Of a DNA stretch of 64,000 bases, positions 24,609-34,031 are shown in pieces (positions within the stretch are counted from its first letter, which is position 1; every line of letters starts with the position of its first letter). Where the stretch lies: NCBI GenBank assembly GCA_031282325.1, contig JAITDY010000057.1, forward strand, positions 31,223 through 95,222, read 5' to 3'. The notes under the pieces are model-generated. The model was not told the DNA's origin, searched no databases, and was given only the letters and a program-made list of their open reading frames with translations. Source of the stretch: Lactobacillaceae bacterium. GTDB taxonomy: Bacteria; Bacillota; Bacilli; Lactobacillales; Lactobacillaceae. The position numbers were made by a program, and so were the translations under genes.

Positions 24609-25715
24609 CTAATTTAAAATAACAATTCGATTTATTATGCTACTGATTTGTTCTTCTGAATAGACAGGAAGTTGAATTACATATTTTGGCGTTATAAACT
24701 GTTCTTTAACTCCCTCATTAAATCTTAAAACTGCTTTTTCATGTTCTTCTTCTGATGGACCAGATACCACACCAGAAATCGGAACTGAAAAGACATTGAC
24801 AGCAAAGGTCGTTGGATTATTTAAGTTGTACCAAACTGTTCCCCCTGCAGGTAAATCATCACGATCATATGATATAGAAATCACATCTGAGGGATATAAG
24901 GTGGTAATCCAAGAATCTGTTTCTCCATTAAAAATTTTTTCACCAGCCTTATGCTTTTGCACATAAATAGGGCTATATCCATCATCGTCTTCCATAAATA
25001 AATGGGTGTTCTGAACACTTAGCCATACTCTGGCCGCTTCTAGCTGAAGTGGATCATACTGATTTGCTAGTCTTTCTGGTGTTTTATCAATAATTATCTT
25101 TTTTGTAATTTTTTTAAGTGTTTTTTCTTGACCATTGTCAATTATTTGCTTATAAGCTTGTTTTAAGGAAAAGGTATTTGCAACTCCACCATCTTCAAAA
25201 TCAGTCGTACTTATATCAGATAATGGCCTATTGCTATTGGAAAAATCATTAGACAATGCAGGTGGATTATACATAGTTACATTATCACCGTCTATTAAAA
25301 ATGAATTGTAATTATATGCACCCATACCTGTAATTAAATCGGAAGATAAAACAAGGTGACTTGCGTCTGCTCCTGTTTTTCCATAGGTTAAAGTAATTTT
25401 TGCATCTGGATTTTGATTAATTAATTGTTGGTAATCGAGTCCTCCGGCTAAAATAGGTTTTGCGTAAAGCAACATAATTGCTGACTGTTCGCGTTTTGTA
25501 AAATCCTTAGATATTTTATCTTTCTTAGTAGCAGAAGTGGATTTTTTTACACTTATATTTCGGGTAGCAGAATTAAGGTTCTCTTTTAATGCTTGTTTAA
25601 GATGAGAAGATAGGAAAATCGATAAAAATATTAAAATTCCAAAGCCTAAAACTAAAGTTCCTACAATAATGCTTATGAATTTGTTTTCAGATAATTGGGT
25701 TTTTCTGCGCGTCAT
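24609..25715 (-). CDS. Membrane-anchored extracellular protein of unknown function
   Basis: 368 residues. A short basic N-terminus, one membrane segment (about 13-33), a Lys/Ser/Thr-rich stalk, then an outside domain of about 300 residues with motifs such as LSSDLITGMGAYNYNSF and YNPPAL. I do not recognise the family. There are no Cys residues and no obvious catalytic motif. No ribosome-binding site is seen; GATAAA lies 8 nt before the ATG, possibly a weak -10. It ends about 45 nt from the man promoter region and has no clear terminator. Confidence 0.6.
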   Translation of the reverse strand: MTRRKTQLSENKFISIIVGTLVLGFGILIFLSIFLSSHLKQALKENLNSATRNISVKKSTSATKKDKISKDFTKREQSAIMLLYAKPILAGGLDYQQLINQNPDAKITLTYGKTGADASHLVLSSDLITGMGAYNYNSFLIDGDNVTMYNPPALSNDFSNSNRPLSDISTTDFEDGGVANTFSLKQAYKQIIDNGQEKTLKKITKKIIIDKTPERLANQYDPLQLEAARVWLSVQNTHLFMEDDDGYSPIYVQKHKAGEKIFNGETDSWITTLYPSDVISISYDRDDLPAGGTVWYNLNNPTTFAVNVFSVPISGVVSGPSEEEHEKAVLRFNEGVKEQFITPKYVIQLPVYSEEQISSIINRIVILN

Positions 25716-25813
25716 ATAAAGAGTTTATCAAATAATATTTTTTAAAATCGTTACCAGTATTTTTTATTTCTTCAGCATTATTTCAACTTTTAATTCGGGG
25801 TAAATTATATATT

Positions 25814-25840
25814 AAAAAAATCCCCACAATGTAGGGATTT
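25814..25840 (-). terminator. Terminator of the tRNA-Tyr/tRNA-Gln unit
   Basis: AAATCCC and GGGATTT pair around a 9-nt loop, with seven T following on the minus strand, 28 nt past the tRNA-Gln end. Confidence 0.75.
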
Positions 25841-25867
25841 AACTAAATAAGGTATCAATATATCTAA

Positions 25868-25940
25868 TTGCCCCAGCTGGACTCGAACCAACGCATGGCG
25901 GTACCAAAAACCGCTGCCTTACCAACTTGGCCATGGGGCA
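25868..25940 (-). tRNA. tRNA-Gln (TTG)
   Basis: A 73-nt cloverleaf: 7-bp acceptor stem TGCCCCA with TGGGGCA, D arm, anticodon stem GCGGT/ACCGC with a 7-nt loop containing TTG, T arm with GGTTCGAGTCC. Discriminator base A; CCA is not encoded. It is the acceptor that GatCAB, encoded at 7.7-10.9 kb, would amidate. Confidence 0.93.
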
Positions 25941-26012
25941 TTAATATAATATTTTTTGAAATTATAAATAATTTCAAAAAATATTATAACAAAAAATATT
26001 TCTATTTTTTGA

Positions 26013-26095
26013 TGGGAGCGGTAGGATTCGAACCTACGAACCCGAAGGAACGGATTTACAGTCCGTCGCGTTTAACCAAACTTCGCTACACTCCC
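26013..26095 (-). tRNA. tRNA-Tyr (GTA)
   Basis: An 83-nt class II tRNA: acceptor GGGAGTG with CGCTCCC (one T-G wobble), anticodon stem GGA/TCC region with GTA in a 7-nt loop, a long variable arm, and T arm GGTTCGAATCC. Discriminator A; CCA is not encoded. First tRNA of a two-gene unit. Confidence 0.93.
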
Positions 26096-26114
26096 AGTAA
26101 ATTACTACTAAAAT

Positions 26115-26143
26115 ATTATATACATTTTTTTAAAAAATATCAA
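26115..26143 (-). promoter_or_regulatory. Promoter of the tRNA-Tyr/tRNA-Gln unit
   Basis: Minus-strand TTGATA (26138-26143), 17-bp spacer, TATAAT (26115-26120), about 20 nt before tRNA-Tyr. The -35 lies inside the end of the phosphoesterase gene. Confidence 0.7.
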
Positions 26144-26927
26144 TTAATTTTAATTTGCTTTTCCAACTAGTTAGAAAATCCAAATTCCCTAATTCTTGTT
26201 TTTGTCCGACTGAAATATTTTCGAAAATAGTTTTTTGAATAGTAAAACTATCATTAATATGCATGTGGCCGTAAAAAACAAACTGAAAATCATTAGCAAT
26301 CGCCAAATCGCCTAAGGAATTACTACCCATAAAAGCATTTACTAAATCCCACTTTTTTTTCTCCTTAAATCTTTTAATTTGATAACTATTCGGCAAAAAA
26401 TGGGTAATTAGAATTTTTTTCTTATTAATATCGGCATTTGAAATGATGCTGTTTTGAAATTGTTCGGCATTACGTTTTAAACGTTGCTCATCGCTAATCC
26501 CGTTTTGCTTGATAATGCGATCAAACCATAGGGCTTTTTTGAATTGTTCAATTTCTTCTATTGAATAATCTGACAAAACAAAGGAATAGTCATACCAACC
26601 ATTATTGCCAAATATTTGATAATTACCAATTTCAATCATCTTGTTATGAAAGTATAAGGGTGAGATATCTGTTTCCAGCTCATCGTAAGAAATACTGCGA
26701 CCCATATCATGATTACCGGCTAAAAAAAAGACTTTAGTTTTTGTTTGACTCTGCATTTTTTCAAAAAAATTAAGTGTTTTTAAAAAATCATTACTTAAAT
26801 CTCCAGCAAAAAAATAATAATCAATTTGTTTTTCTAGAAAAAAATCATTTTGAACTTGAATAACTTTATCAAGGTCTTGGCTGTTAATATCTAAATGATT
26901 ATCCGAGGAGATTGCTATCTTGATCAT
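26130..26927 (-). CDS. Calcineurin-like metallophosphoesterase
   Basis: 265 residues with the full metallophosphoesterase set: SSDNHLD at the N-terminus, FAGDLSND, LAGNHD near residue 70, LITHFLP and YGHMHIND near the end. These residues bind two metal ions. The family includes phosphodiesterases and phosphatases with very different substrates, so the substrate is unknown. There is no ribosome-binding site; TAAAAT (26934-26939) ends 6 nt before the ATG. Confidence 0.82.
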   Translation of the reverse strand: MIKIAISSDNHLDINSQDLDKVIQVQNDFFLEKQIDYYFFAGDLSNDFLKTLNFFEKMQSQTKTKVFFLAGNHDMGRSISYDELETDISPLYFHNKMIEIGNYQIFGNNGWYDYSFVLSDYSIEEIEQFKKALWFDRIIKQNGISDEQRLKRNAEQFQNSIISNADINKKKILITHFLPNSYQIKRFKEKKKWDLVNAFMGSNSLGDLAIANDFQFVFYGHMHINDSFTIQKTIFENISVGQKQELGNLDFLTSWKSKLKLIDIF

Positions 26928-27022
26928 ATATTTATTTTACAAAATTCATATTTATAACATACTTAATTTTAATTTAATTCTTATTCGTTCAGTATCTTTA
27001 GAAGTGTAGCCAAGGAGGATTA

Positions 27023-27931
27023 ATGAAAATACAAGTTGAAAACGGAAATGAATTAATTAAGCTAATTCAAAATTATAAAGAAAAATTTTTAAATTTGAAT
27101 TTAGCTGAAAGCGATCCAATTCCTAATGAATTTACTATTTTAATTAATACCATGATCGGGGCAATTACCGATTTGGCAAGTGAAAAAGGTGTTAGCGAAT
27201 ATCCTGAGTTTTGTTCAGCAAAACAAAGAATAAGAGAAAAATTACCTGATAACGCTTGTTCCCTCTTGGTTGCAGAGCTTCTGGAAGACATTCTTTCATT
27301 AAGAATTATGGTTACTAGATTGTCTTTGCAGAAAAAAGAACGAACAATTTCATTTTTACGCTCCCTCAGTCAAAATATTCTTCGTTCGTATTCCGATGCA
27401 TCTTCTGATTTTATAATCAAGGATGATTATGCAAAATTGCAACTGGTATCCCATAAACCAGAAGTTACTAAAAGTGAGCTAGAATCTTTAATTGATAAGT
27501 TTTCGATTAAATTAATTGCTTTTAGGAAAAGTAACGCAGAAATTATCAATGCTCAGCTAAACAAGTTAAAACTTTTTGCTGATTCTTATGAAGTTGGTGA
27601 CGATTTAACTGTTATGCAAGCTATGAATAAAACATCTCTAATAATTAATGCGGCCTCAAATCCACATGACTTTTTAGATATTGTTCATAACTTAAATGAG
27701 GTTGAACAAAAAATTTCTGATTCTATTTTAAATAAAGGTAATGAAGAAAAAATTAACAATTATTGTTCAACCATTTTTGACAATATGAAATATCTTGTAG
27801 ATAATAATTATTGCCAAGGAAAGCAAGCTTTTAAAGTAATTAACCGCTGTGAAAAGAGCATTACAGAGGCTTCTTGCCCATCGGATTACAAAAACATTAT
27901 TAACATTTTAAGAACAATTAAGATGTCGTAA
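27023..27931 (+). CDS. Hypothetical helical cytoplasmic protein
   Basis: 302 residues, predicted mostly alpha-helical, with no signal peptide or membrane segment. It has five cysteines, three of them in the last 55 residues (NNYCQG, NRCEKS, EASCPS). I do not recognise a family. A strong AAGGAGG lies 6 nt before the ATG, so it is well translated if transcribed. It stands alone, divergent from the phosphoesterase and convergent with pip. Confidence 0.65.
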   Translation: MKIQVENGNELIKLIQNYKEKFLNLNLAESDPIPNEFTILINTMIGAITDLASEKGVSEYPEFCSAKQRIREKLPDNACSLLVAELLEDILSLRIMVTRLSLQKKERTISFLRSLSQNILRSYSDASSDFIIKDDYAKLQLVSHKPEVTKSELESLIDKFSIKLIAFRKSNAEIINAQLNKLKLFADSYEVGDDLTVMQAMNKTSLIINAASNPHDFLDIVHNLNEVEQKISDSILNKGNEEKINNYCSTIFDNMKYLVDNNYCQGKQAFKVINRCEKSITEASCPSDYKNIINILRTIKMS

Positions 27932-27933
27932 TA

Positions 27934-27962
27934 AAAAAACATCAGTCTAACTGATGTTTTTT
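27934..27962. terminator. Bidirectional terminator between the hypothetical gene and pip
   Basis: AAAAAACATCAGT and ACTGATGTTTTTT pair around a short loop; it overlaps the last codons of pip and serves both convergent genes. Confidence 0.85.
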
Positions 27963-28840
27963 CGTATCCATTTTATTAAATTATCAAAAAAGAATTCAGG
28001 AAATTCTCGAATATGAACATGGGTTCCACCGGGGGTAATTGATAATTCTGAATTGGTAATATTATGATGAATTAAATCAATTTTTTCTTTTGGAAATAAA
28101 TCTTGTTCACCAAAAGATAAATAAGTTGGAACTTTAATTTTAGATACTTGTTTTTCAATATTCCAGCCAGCTAATGGACCAGTAGTTTTAAACGGATTTT
28201 GTCCCTGCATATAAAAAGCTAATTGATGGTTACTTGTATCTACCAAATGTTTTACACGAGGGACATCGTATTGATAAAAATAACTAGTAAACATTTTGCT
28301 AATTAGTTCCTGATATTTTTCGTCATTAAAAGCTTCTTTATTTATTTGATCAATTACATATTTATTTTCTTCTGGTGTTAATATTTGCTCTCTTAATTTT
28401 ATTAAAGAATCCGTATAATCTGAATCCTTAGAAGTCATACTAATTATAACTAATCCCTTTAACTTATCTTGAAATCTTAAAGCATATTCTTGGGCAATCA
28501 TTGCTCCCCATGAATGTCCAACTAAAATAAATTTTTCATAATTTAAATTAGAACGAACCTCTTCTAATTCATTAACAAAATAGTCAATGTTTAAAAACTT
28601 TTTTGCAATCGACGGTTCTGAAAAATCTGGCTGATCAGAATAATAGCTCCCTAATTGATCGTATCGAGTGACTTCAATATCATTCGGGACTAAATAATTA
28701 TCAAAATTTTCAAAAACTTCATTTGTTTCACCCGGACCACCATGAACAGTAATTATTTTAATCGAATTGCCTTTACCTTGAGTATGACTCCATAAATGAT
28801 AGCCATTTTTCAGTGTGATTATTTTAGAAAAATTTTGCAT
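27947..28840 (-). CDS. pip: Proline iminopeptidase-type alpha/beta hydrolase
   Basis: 297 residues. Oxyanion motif HGGPG near residue 34, DQLGSYYSD, nucleophile elbow GHSWG near 110, catalytic Asp in FGEQDLF and His in GGTHVH near the end: the full triad of the PepI/Pip family (S33), which removes N-terminal proline from peptides. It begins 15 nt after the adhesin stop codon and may be read from the adhesin transcript. No signal peptide is present, so it is cytoplasmic. Confidence 0.87.
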   Translation of the reverse strand: MQNFSKIITLKNGYHLWSHTQGKGNSIKIITVHGGPGETNEVFENFDNYLVPNDIEVTRYDQLGSYYSDQPDFSEPSIAKKFLNIDYFVNELEEVRSNLNYEKFILVGHSWGAMIAQEYALRFQDKLKGLVIISMTSKDSDYTDSLIKLREQILTPEENKYVIDQINKEAFNDEKYQELISKMFTSYFYQYDVPRVKHLVDTSNHQLAFYMQGQNPFKTTGPLAGWNIEKQVSKIKVPTYLSFGEQDLFPKEKIDLIHHNITNSELSITPGGTHVHIREFPEFFFDNLIKWIRKNIS

Positions 28841-28855
28841 ATCTTTATATTACAA

Positions 28856-31800
28856 TTAAAATCTTCTACTTTTAAGTGCGACCATCCCCAATGCCATTGC
28901 TAATCCCGATAAATTCAAAATTAGATTATCCTTTTGGTTATTAATTCCAGTTTTTGGCAATAAAGTGGTTTGCTTTTCGGTAACTGGATCAGGTAATACT
29001 ATTTGTTTAAAAATATGGTGAATATTGCCATCGTTATCTATTTGTGTTTCAGTAAATGTATAATTTGGAAATTGATCATGACTTTGTTCGCCGTCTATCC
29101 AATTTTTCAAAATATTACCATCTATGTCTTGCCAAATCGTTTTAATTTTTGTATGGCTAATTACCGTATTTGAATTAATTTCTTCACCATTTAAAATTTC
29201 AATAAAGGTATTGGAAACATCACCAGTTTTAATTCGTTTTGCTATTTGTTTTACACTCCAAGCAAAATTTGATAGTTGATCAGGTGATAAATTTTTCAAA
29301 TAGTTCTCTGTCAGGCTATAACTATATTCTTGTGTTTGCTGATCGATTTCTCTTTTGATAAATTGGGAAATATCTTCACCCTTATTATTGAGTGCTGTGA
29401 AATTTCCAATTTCATCATATGCTAAATCAAATTTATCTTTGATAATCCAAGAATTAATCACACCACCATAATTAGTTGGCGTTTTTGTTGAAGCTAAAAT
29501 ATACTCAAATTGCTCATTTAATTTAATTTCTTGTTCATTAAAATCTTGTCCATTTAAATTAATTGTTTTAATTGGATTTTGAATGTTTATTACATTTTTT
29601 ACTGTATTAGTTTCATATTGATTTCCAAAGTCTACTTGAAATGCTGTATTTTCAACCTCAGCACCATCAACTGTTAAATTATTGATATCCATATTTAAGA
29701 CCGCTTTTAATACTTGCCCGCCATACATAGCTAAAAAATCATTTACTTTAAAAATATTCCAAGTAGCTATTCCATTAACGTTTTCAAAATTCCCAAAATT
29801 AACTAAATTAATTTCTTGATTATTTTGATCCAAAATTTTATAGTTTTTTAAAGTTAAATTTACATCATCATAATCATCTTTTAATTGCATTCCTTTTTGT
29901 AAAGAATTTTCATCTTGCGAAGTAGCAGTTTTTAACCAATCAGTATAGTCAGACAAATCCCAGAGAATTTCATATTGTATTTCATCACTGATTAAAAGAT
30001 TTTTATTATCAATATCTTCTCCATTAACGTTCACGATTTTCTTTTGTTTTTCCTTTGTATTTGGATTATCTCCATCTTCATTTGGATTATCTTGATATGG
30101 ATTTTCAATCACAGGATTAATAACTTCATTAGAGCTAATAACGCTATCATTTAATATTGTTTGGAAGGTATTTACAAGTTTTCCGCCATTATCATCGTTT
30201 AAAGAAACAACAACTGGAATAATAAAATCTTCAAAATTAAAAGTCTGTGTTTTATCTCGATTAATTAAATCGAGCATTACTGTATTTGCTGTATAAGTTA
30301 TTGTTTGATTATCGAAAGTTACATTCCAATAATCCGTATTTGCTTTTGATTGAATTTTATCTAGCGTGGTAATAACGCCATTAGGTAAAATATCTTGAAT
30401 AACCAAACTATTAGTATCAGCTAATCTGTTTGCCTCTAGGGGATTATTCTTCAACACATAATTTAACTCTTCACCATTTACAACTTTTTTATTATTGACT
30501 GATATTCCATTGTCAATCACAACATCTTTTAAATTACTCGTTGCTTGAAATAGATTGTACTCAATTGGTAATAGTTCAACTGTTTTTAAAACGCCTTGTT
30601 TGGGAATTTTGGGCAGAATCGGTGGAATATTTGGTGGTTGAGGTAATTGTGCTTTTGGAACTGGGGGAGTTGGTTCAATTGGTTTATCAATTAAAGGTAA
30701 AATCGGAAAATCGATTAAATCAGCATATCGACCAATATAAGAGAGGGCAAAAGAAATACCGGAATATTCAATTGCTTCATTTTGAATTTTTTGCAAAACT
30801 TCATTTAAATCCGGCATTGCTTGTCGGTTGCTACCGGGGTTATTGAAATCATAAGAAAAAATACTGGCATTTTCAATAAAGGAATAAATTGACTGATTAG
30901 GATTTTCATTGTTATCTGCAACACCTTGTGATATGTCCCACTTTCCGTCGCCAATAAAAATATTCTCTGAATTATTGCTAATTAAACCACCAATATATTG
31001 TGCCTTTAAATTTCCATCGGTTAAAAAATTAGATACTTTTTGGTTACCGTCTAGATCACCTAATTCGGATAAAGAATTAATTTTGGCTGGAGTTCCGTCA
31101 TCATAATAAAATTCATAAACAATTTTATAGGTATTATCTTGGGTGATACCTGATGTGTATACCCAAGCCTTGGAATCAACACCAATTATAGCGTCCTCTT
31201 TTCCAATGTTAGAAATATTTAATTTTAGATTAATATTTTGATGAGTTTTAGGATCAATTGATATATTTGTAAAATTAACTGTGGAATTTTGGCCTTGCCT
31301 TAGAATTTTAAATTCACTATTCCAACTTTTCCCTTTCACCCAGCCATCACCTAAATAAGTAACCTTACTAGAAGCACTATCTTTGTCACCTAAAGAAATA
31401 ATATTGATATTACTTAAACCATTAATTTCATTGGCCGTTCCTACTGTCCATCTGCCATTATTTAGATCTAATTTTTCAAGATCTTTTATTATAGTGTTTT
31501 TAGCTTCTAATTCAGCATTTAGATAAGCAGAAATTGTAGATTCATAATTATCGGATGCTATTGCATATGAGGCTTGATTATTTAAATACTTTAATTGAGC
31601 AGAGCTATCTGCAATTAAATCATTAGCATATGAATTCTGTGCGTTTTCGTATAAGATTAAAGACTTCTGATAAGCCAATGAATCAATTTGATATTGAGAT
31701 AAACTAGTTTGATATTCTTGGCTTGCAACAACGTTAGAAGATGCAACGGAAGCGTTGTAACTAGCAACGCTATTAATATTATTTTGATTTTGTTCTTTAA

Positions 31801-32149
31801 TATTTAAAATTTGAGTATCTTGTTTTTGTTTTTGAATATCTAATTCGCTTTTACTAGAAACAATAACTATTCCATTGTTGGTAACTGAAGCACCATTGGT
31901 ATCATTATTAATATTTTTTTCAATTTCGTTATTTGCATTTAAAATATCGTTATTTAAATCTGAATTTTTGGCTGTTTCTTGAAAAGTAGTTATAACTGGA
32001 TCTTGTACTATTTCATCAGCATTAGCAACTGTTCCACTAATTAAAGCCGAGGTCATTATTCCAGCAACACTAAATACACCAAAAATTGACGCTTTGATCC
32101 ATGGCTTATTTTTTCTATAATCCGGTAAAATTATTTTTTTATTGGTCAT
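28856..32149 (-). CDS. LPXTG-anchored adhesin of antigen I/II-like architecture
   Basis: 1097 residues. The N-terminus has a YRKNKPW motif before a hydrophobic stretch, a variant of the KxYKxGKxW signal. An Ala/Asn/Ser-rich helical region (about 45-215) resembles the A-repeats of antigen I/II. A GbpC/Spa-like V region (about 230-470) and a Pro-rich stretch (about 490-525) follow. Three related domains, each opening with a V-N-G-E or N-G-Q-D motif, resemble the isopeptide-forming C domains of SspB. LPKTG, a hydrophobic segment and KSRRF end the protein. AGGAG precedes the ATG. A surface adhesin role is inferred; the ligand is unknown. Confidence 0.82.
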   Translation of the reverse strand: MTNKKIILPDYRKNKPWIKASIFGVFSVAGIMTSALISGTVANADEIVQDPVITTFQETAKNSDLNNDILNANNEIEKNINNDTNGASVTNNGIVIVSSKSELDIQKQKQDTQILNIKEQNQNNINSVASYNASVASSNVVASQEYQTSLSQYQIDSLAYQKSLILYENAQNSYANDLIADSSAQLKYLNNQASYAIASDNYESTISAYLNAELEAKNTIIKDLEKLDLNNGRWTVGTANEINGLSNINIISLGDKDSASSKVTYLGDGWVKGKSWNSEFKILRQGQNSTVNFTNISIDPKTHQNINLKLNISNIGKEDAIIGVDSKAWVYTSGITQDNTYKIVYEFYYDDGTPAKINSLSELGDLDGNQKVSNFLTDGNLKAQYIGGLISNNSENIFIGDGKWDISQGVADNNENPNQSIYSFIENASIFSYDFNNPGSNRQAMPDLNEVLQKIQNEAIEYSGISFALSYIGRYADLIDFPILPLIDKPIEPTPPVPKAQLPQPPNIPPILPKIPKQGVLKTVELLPIEYNLFQATSNLKDVVIDNGISVNNKKVVNGEELNYVLKNNPLEANRLADTNSLVIQDILPNGVITTLDKIQSKANTDYWNVTFDNQTITYTANTVMLDLINRDKTQTFNFEDFIIPVVVSLNDDNGGKLVNTFQTILNDSVISSNEVINPVIENPYQDNPNEDGDNPNTKEKQKKIVNVNGEDIDNKNLLISDEIQYEILWDLSDYTDWLKTATSQDENSLQKGMQLKDDYDDVNLTLKNYKILDQNNQEINLVNFGNFENVNGIATWNIFKVNDFLAMYGGQVLKAVLNMDINNLTVDGAEVENTAFQVDFGNQYETNTVKNVINIQNPIKTINLNGQDFNEQEIKLNEQFEYILASTKTPTNYGGVINSWIIKDKFDLAYDEIGNFTALNNKGEDISQFIKREIDQQTQEYSYSLTENYLKNLSPDQLSNFAWSVKQIAKRIKTGDVSNTFIEILNGEEINSNTVISHTKIKTIWQDIDGNILKNWIDGEQSHDQFPNYTFTETQIDNDGNIHHIFKQIVLPDPVTEKQTTLLPKTGINNQKDNLILNLSGLAMALGMVALKSRRF

Positions 32150-32184
32150 TTTATTACTCCTAATTTTTAATACGTTTTGAAATA

Positions 32185-32213
32185 ATAAAAAACCAATAAT
32201 TTAGTTATTGGTT
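32185..32213 (-). terminator. Terminator of murB
   Basis: AACCAATAA and TTATTGGTT pair around 5 nt, with a T run on the minus strand. The murB stop codon is inside the stem. Confidence 0.8.
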
Positions 32214-33095
32214 GAGTCCACGGCCAATTAATTTAACTTCTAATTCCATATCGATTCCGTGCAAATTTTTAATTGTCGTTTGAACTAAATTAATTAATTC
32301 TAGATAATCTGCAGCCTTAGCATTATCAATATTTACAATAAAATTAGCATGCTTATTAGATATTTGAGCACCACCAATTCTTTTTCCTTGTAATCCAGCA
32401 TCTTGGATTAATTTACCAGAATAAAATCCATTCGGTCTTTTAAAAACAGAACCATTACTGGGAAATTCTAGAGGCTGTTTTGCAATTCTTCGCTGATTAA
32501 AATCATCCATCTCTGCCTTAACTTCATTTTGATCGCGTGGTGACAATTCAAAAGTAGCCTGTGTAACTAATAAATTGTTTCTTTGAATTTCAGACATTCG
32601 ATAAGTAAAACCTAAATCTTTTTTTGTTAATTCAAACAAAGTACCAAATTCATCAAGGGCTCTGATTTTAACTAAATTATCGGAAGTATTACCGCCATAA
32701 GCACCAGCATTCATAAAAACAGCTCCGCCAACAGACCCTGGGAGACCAGCCGCCCATTCCAAACCAGAAAGACTATTACGCATGGCATATTCGCTGGCCG
32801 TAATCATATCGAGTCCTGCACCAAAAGTCATTTGATTATTATTAATATTTATTTCTTTCATTTTTTCAGTGACAATAATAAGTCCAGATACGCCATCATC
32901 GCTTAGAATAACGTTGCTCATTTGGCCTAAAACAGTTACTGAAATACTATTTTGCTTTGCTGTCTTTAAAAGAGTTATAAACTCTGTTTCATTTTTCGGT
33001 AAAGCTAAATAATCTGCAATTCCACCAATTTGTGAAAAAGAATAGGTATCTAGCGGGACATTTTGTAATACTTCGATATTTTTTAATTGTTGCAC
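32205..33095 (-). CDS. murB: UDP-N-acetylenolpyruvoylglucosamine reductase
   Basis: 296 residues. FAD-binding blocks GQMSNVILSDDG and GLPGSVGGAVFMNAGAYGG, and the type II MurB end with GSVFKRP, LIQDAGLQGKRIGGAQIS and HANFIVN. It reduces UDP-GlcNAc-enolpyruvate to UDP-MurNAc in the cytoplasm, an essential step of peptidoglycan synthesis. The likely start is a GTG at 33093-33095, without a ribosome-binding site; TATAAT (33109-33114) lies 13 nt upstream, so the 5' leader is very short. Confidence 0.92.
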   Translation of the reverse strand: MQQLKNIEVLQNVPLDTYSFSQIGGIADYLALPKNETEFITLLKTAKQNSISVTVLGQMSNVILSDDGVSGLIIVTEKMKEININNNQMTFGAGLDMITASEYAMRNSLSGLEWAAGLPGSVGGAVFMNAGAYGGNTSDNLVKIRALDEFGTLFELTKKDLGFTYRMSEIQRNNLLVTQATFELSPRDQNEVKAEMDDFNQRRIAKQPLEFPSNGSVFKRPNGFYSGKLIQDAGLQGKRIGGAQISNKHANFIVNIDNAKAADYLELINLVQTTIKNLHGIDMELEVKLIGRGLNQ

Positions 33096-33140
33096 AAAAT
33101 TATTAATAATTATATTTTAACAATTGATAAAATGAAAAGT

Positions 33141-34031
33141 ATGAAACTTATCTCATGGAATATCGATAGCTTAAATGCTGCACTTGAACACACTAGTAAT
33201 CGTGGAATTCAAACTTTTCAAATCCTACAATCAATTGCCTTGCAAAAACCAGATTTTTTTTCTATTCAAGAAACCAAGCTAAAACAAGGAGATCCAATTA
33301 ATCAAGATTTGTTTAGTAACAACGAAATAATTTTTGCCGGCTCCAAGTTTCCTCAAATTAGTAAAAAACAAATTAATCTCTTAAATGAATTATTCCCTGA
33401 TTACTATAGTTATTGGAATTTCTCTAAAGACCCTGCCAAAAAGGGGTATGCCGGTACATTGATTTTAGCTAAAAAACAAGCAAATGATGCTCAAACTCCT
33501 CAAATAGAGACGCCAGATACAATGGATTTTGAAGGCCGGATTATCACATTAGAATATCCTAGTTTTTATGTAAGCACCGTATATACGCCAAATTCCGGTG
33601 ATGGATTAAAAAGACTTAATGAACGAATTGTATGGGATAGACAATATAAAAAATATCTAAATACTTTAAATCAAAATAAACCAGTGATTTTTAGCGGTGA
33701 TTTTAATGTTGCACACCATGAAATCGATTTGAAAAACGATGCAACCAATCACCATTCCCCGGGTTTTACTGATGAGGAAAGAAGCGGTTTTACTAACTTA
33801 TTAGATTCTGGTTTTACTGATATTTGGAGGTCTTTAAATCCAAAGAGTGAACAATATACTTGGTGGGCACAACGTAATTTGCAAAGTAAAATTAACAATA
33901 CTGGTTGGAGAATTGATTATTATTTAATTAGCAATCAGTTAGTGGAAAATGTAGTTGATGCAGGCATTATTGATACCGGAACTCGGGCAGACCATGCTCC
34001 AATTTATTTAGATATTAATTTAAATTATTAA
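33141..34031 (+). CDS. exoA: Exonuclease III-type AP endonuclease
   Basis: 296 residues from the start that matches the family (M-K-L-I-S-W-N). Catalytic Glu in SIQETKL, YTPNSG, GDFNVAH, IDYYLIS and the final DHAPIYL are present. It cuts DNA at abasic sites and trims 3' ends. Compared with E. coli ExoIII it has an extra stretch around 60-80. Alternative in-frame starts at 33132 and 33087 exist. A -10-like TAAAAT (33128-33133) ends 7 nt before 33141 and there is no ribosome-binding site. It overlaps tsaE tail to tail by 17 bp. Confidence 0.88.
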   Translation: MKLISWNIDSLNAALEHTSNRGIQTFQILQSIALQKPDFFSIQETKLKQGDPINQDLFSNNEIIFAGSKFPQISKKQINLLNELFPDYYSYWNFSKDPAKKGYAGTLILAKKQANDAQTPQIETPDTMDFEGRIITLEYPSFYVSTVYTPNSGDGLKRLNERIVWDRQYKKYLNTLNQNKPVIFSGDFNVAHHEIDLKNDATNHHSPGFTDEERSGFTNLLDSGFTDIWRSLNPKSEQYTWWAQRNLQSKINNTGWRIDYYLISNQLVENVVDAGIIDTGTRADHAPIYLDINLNY

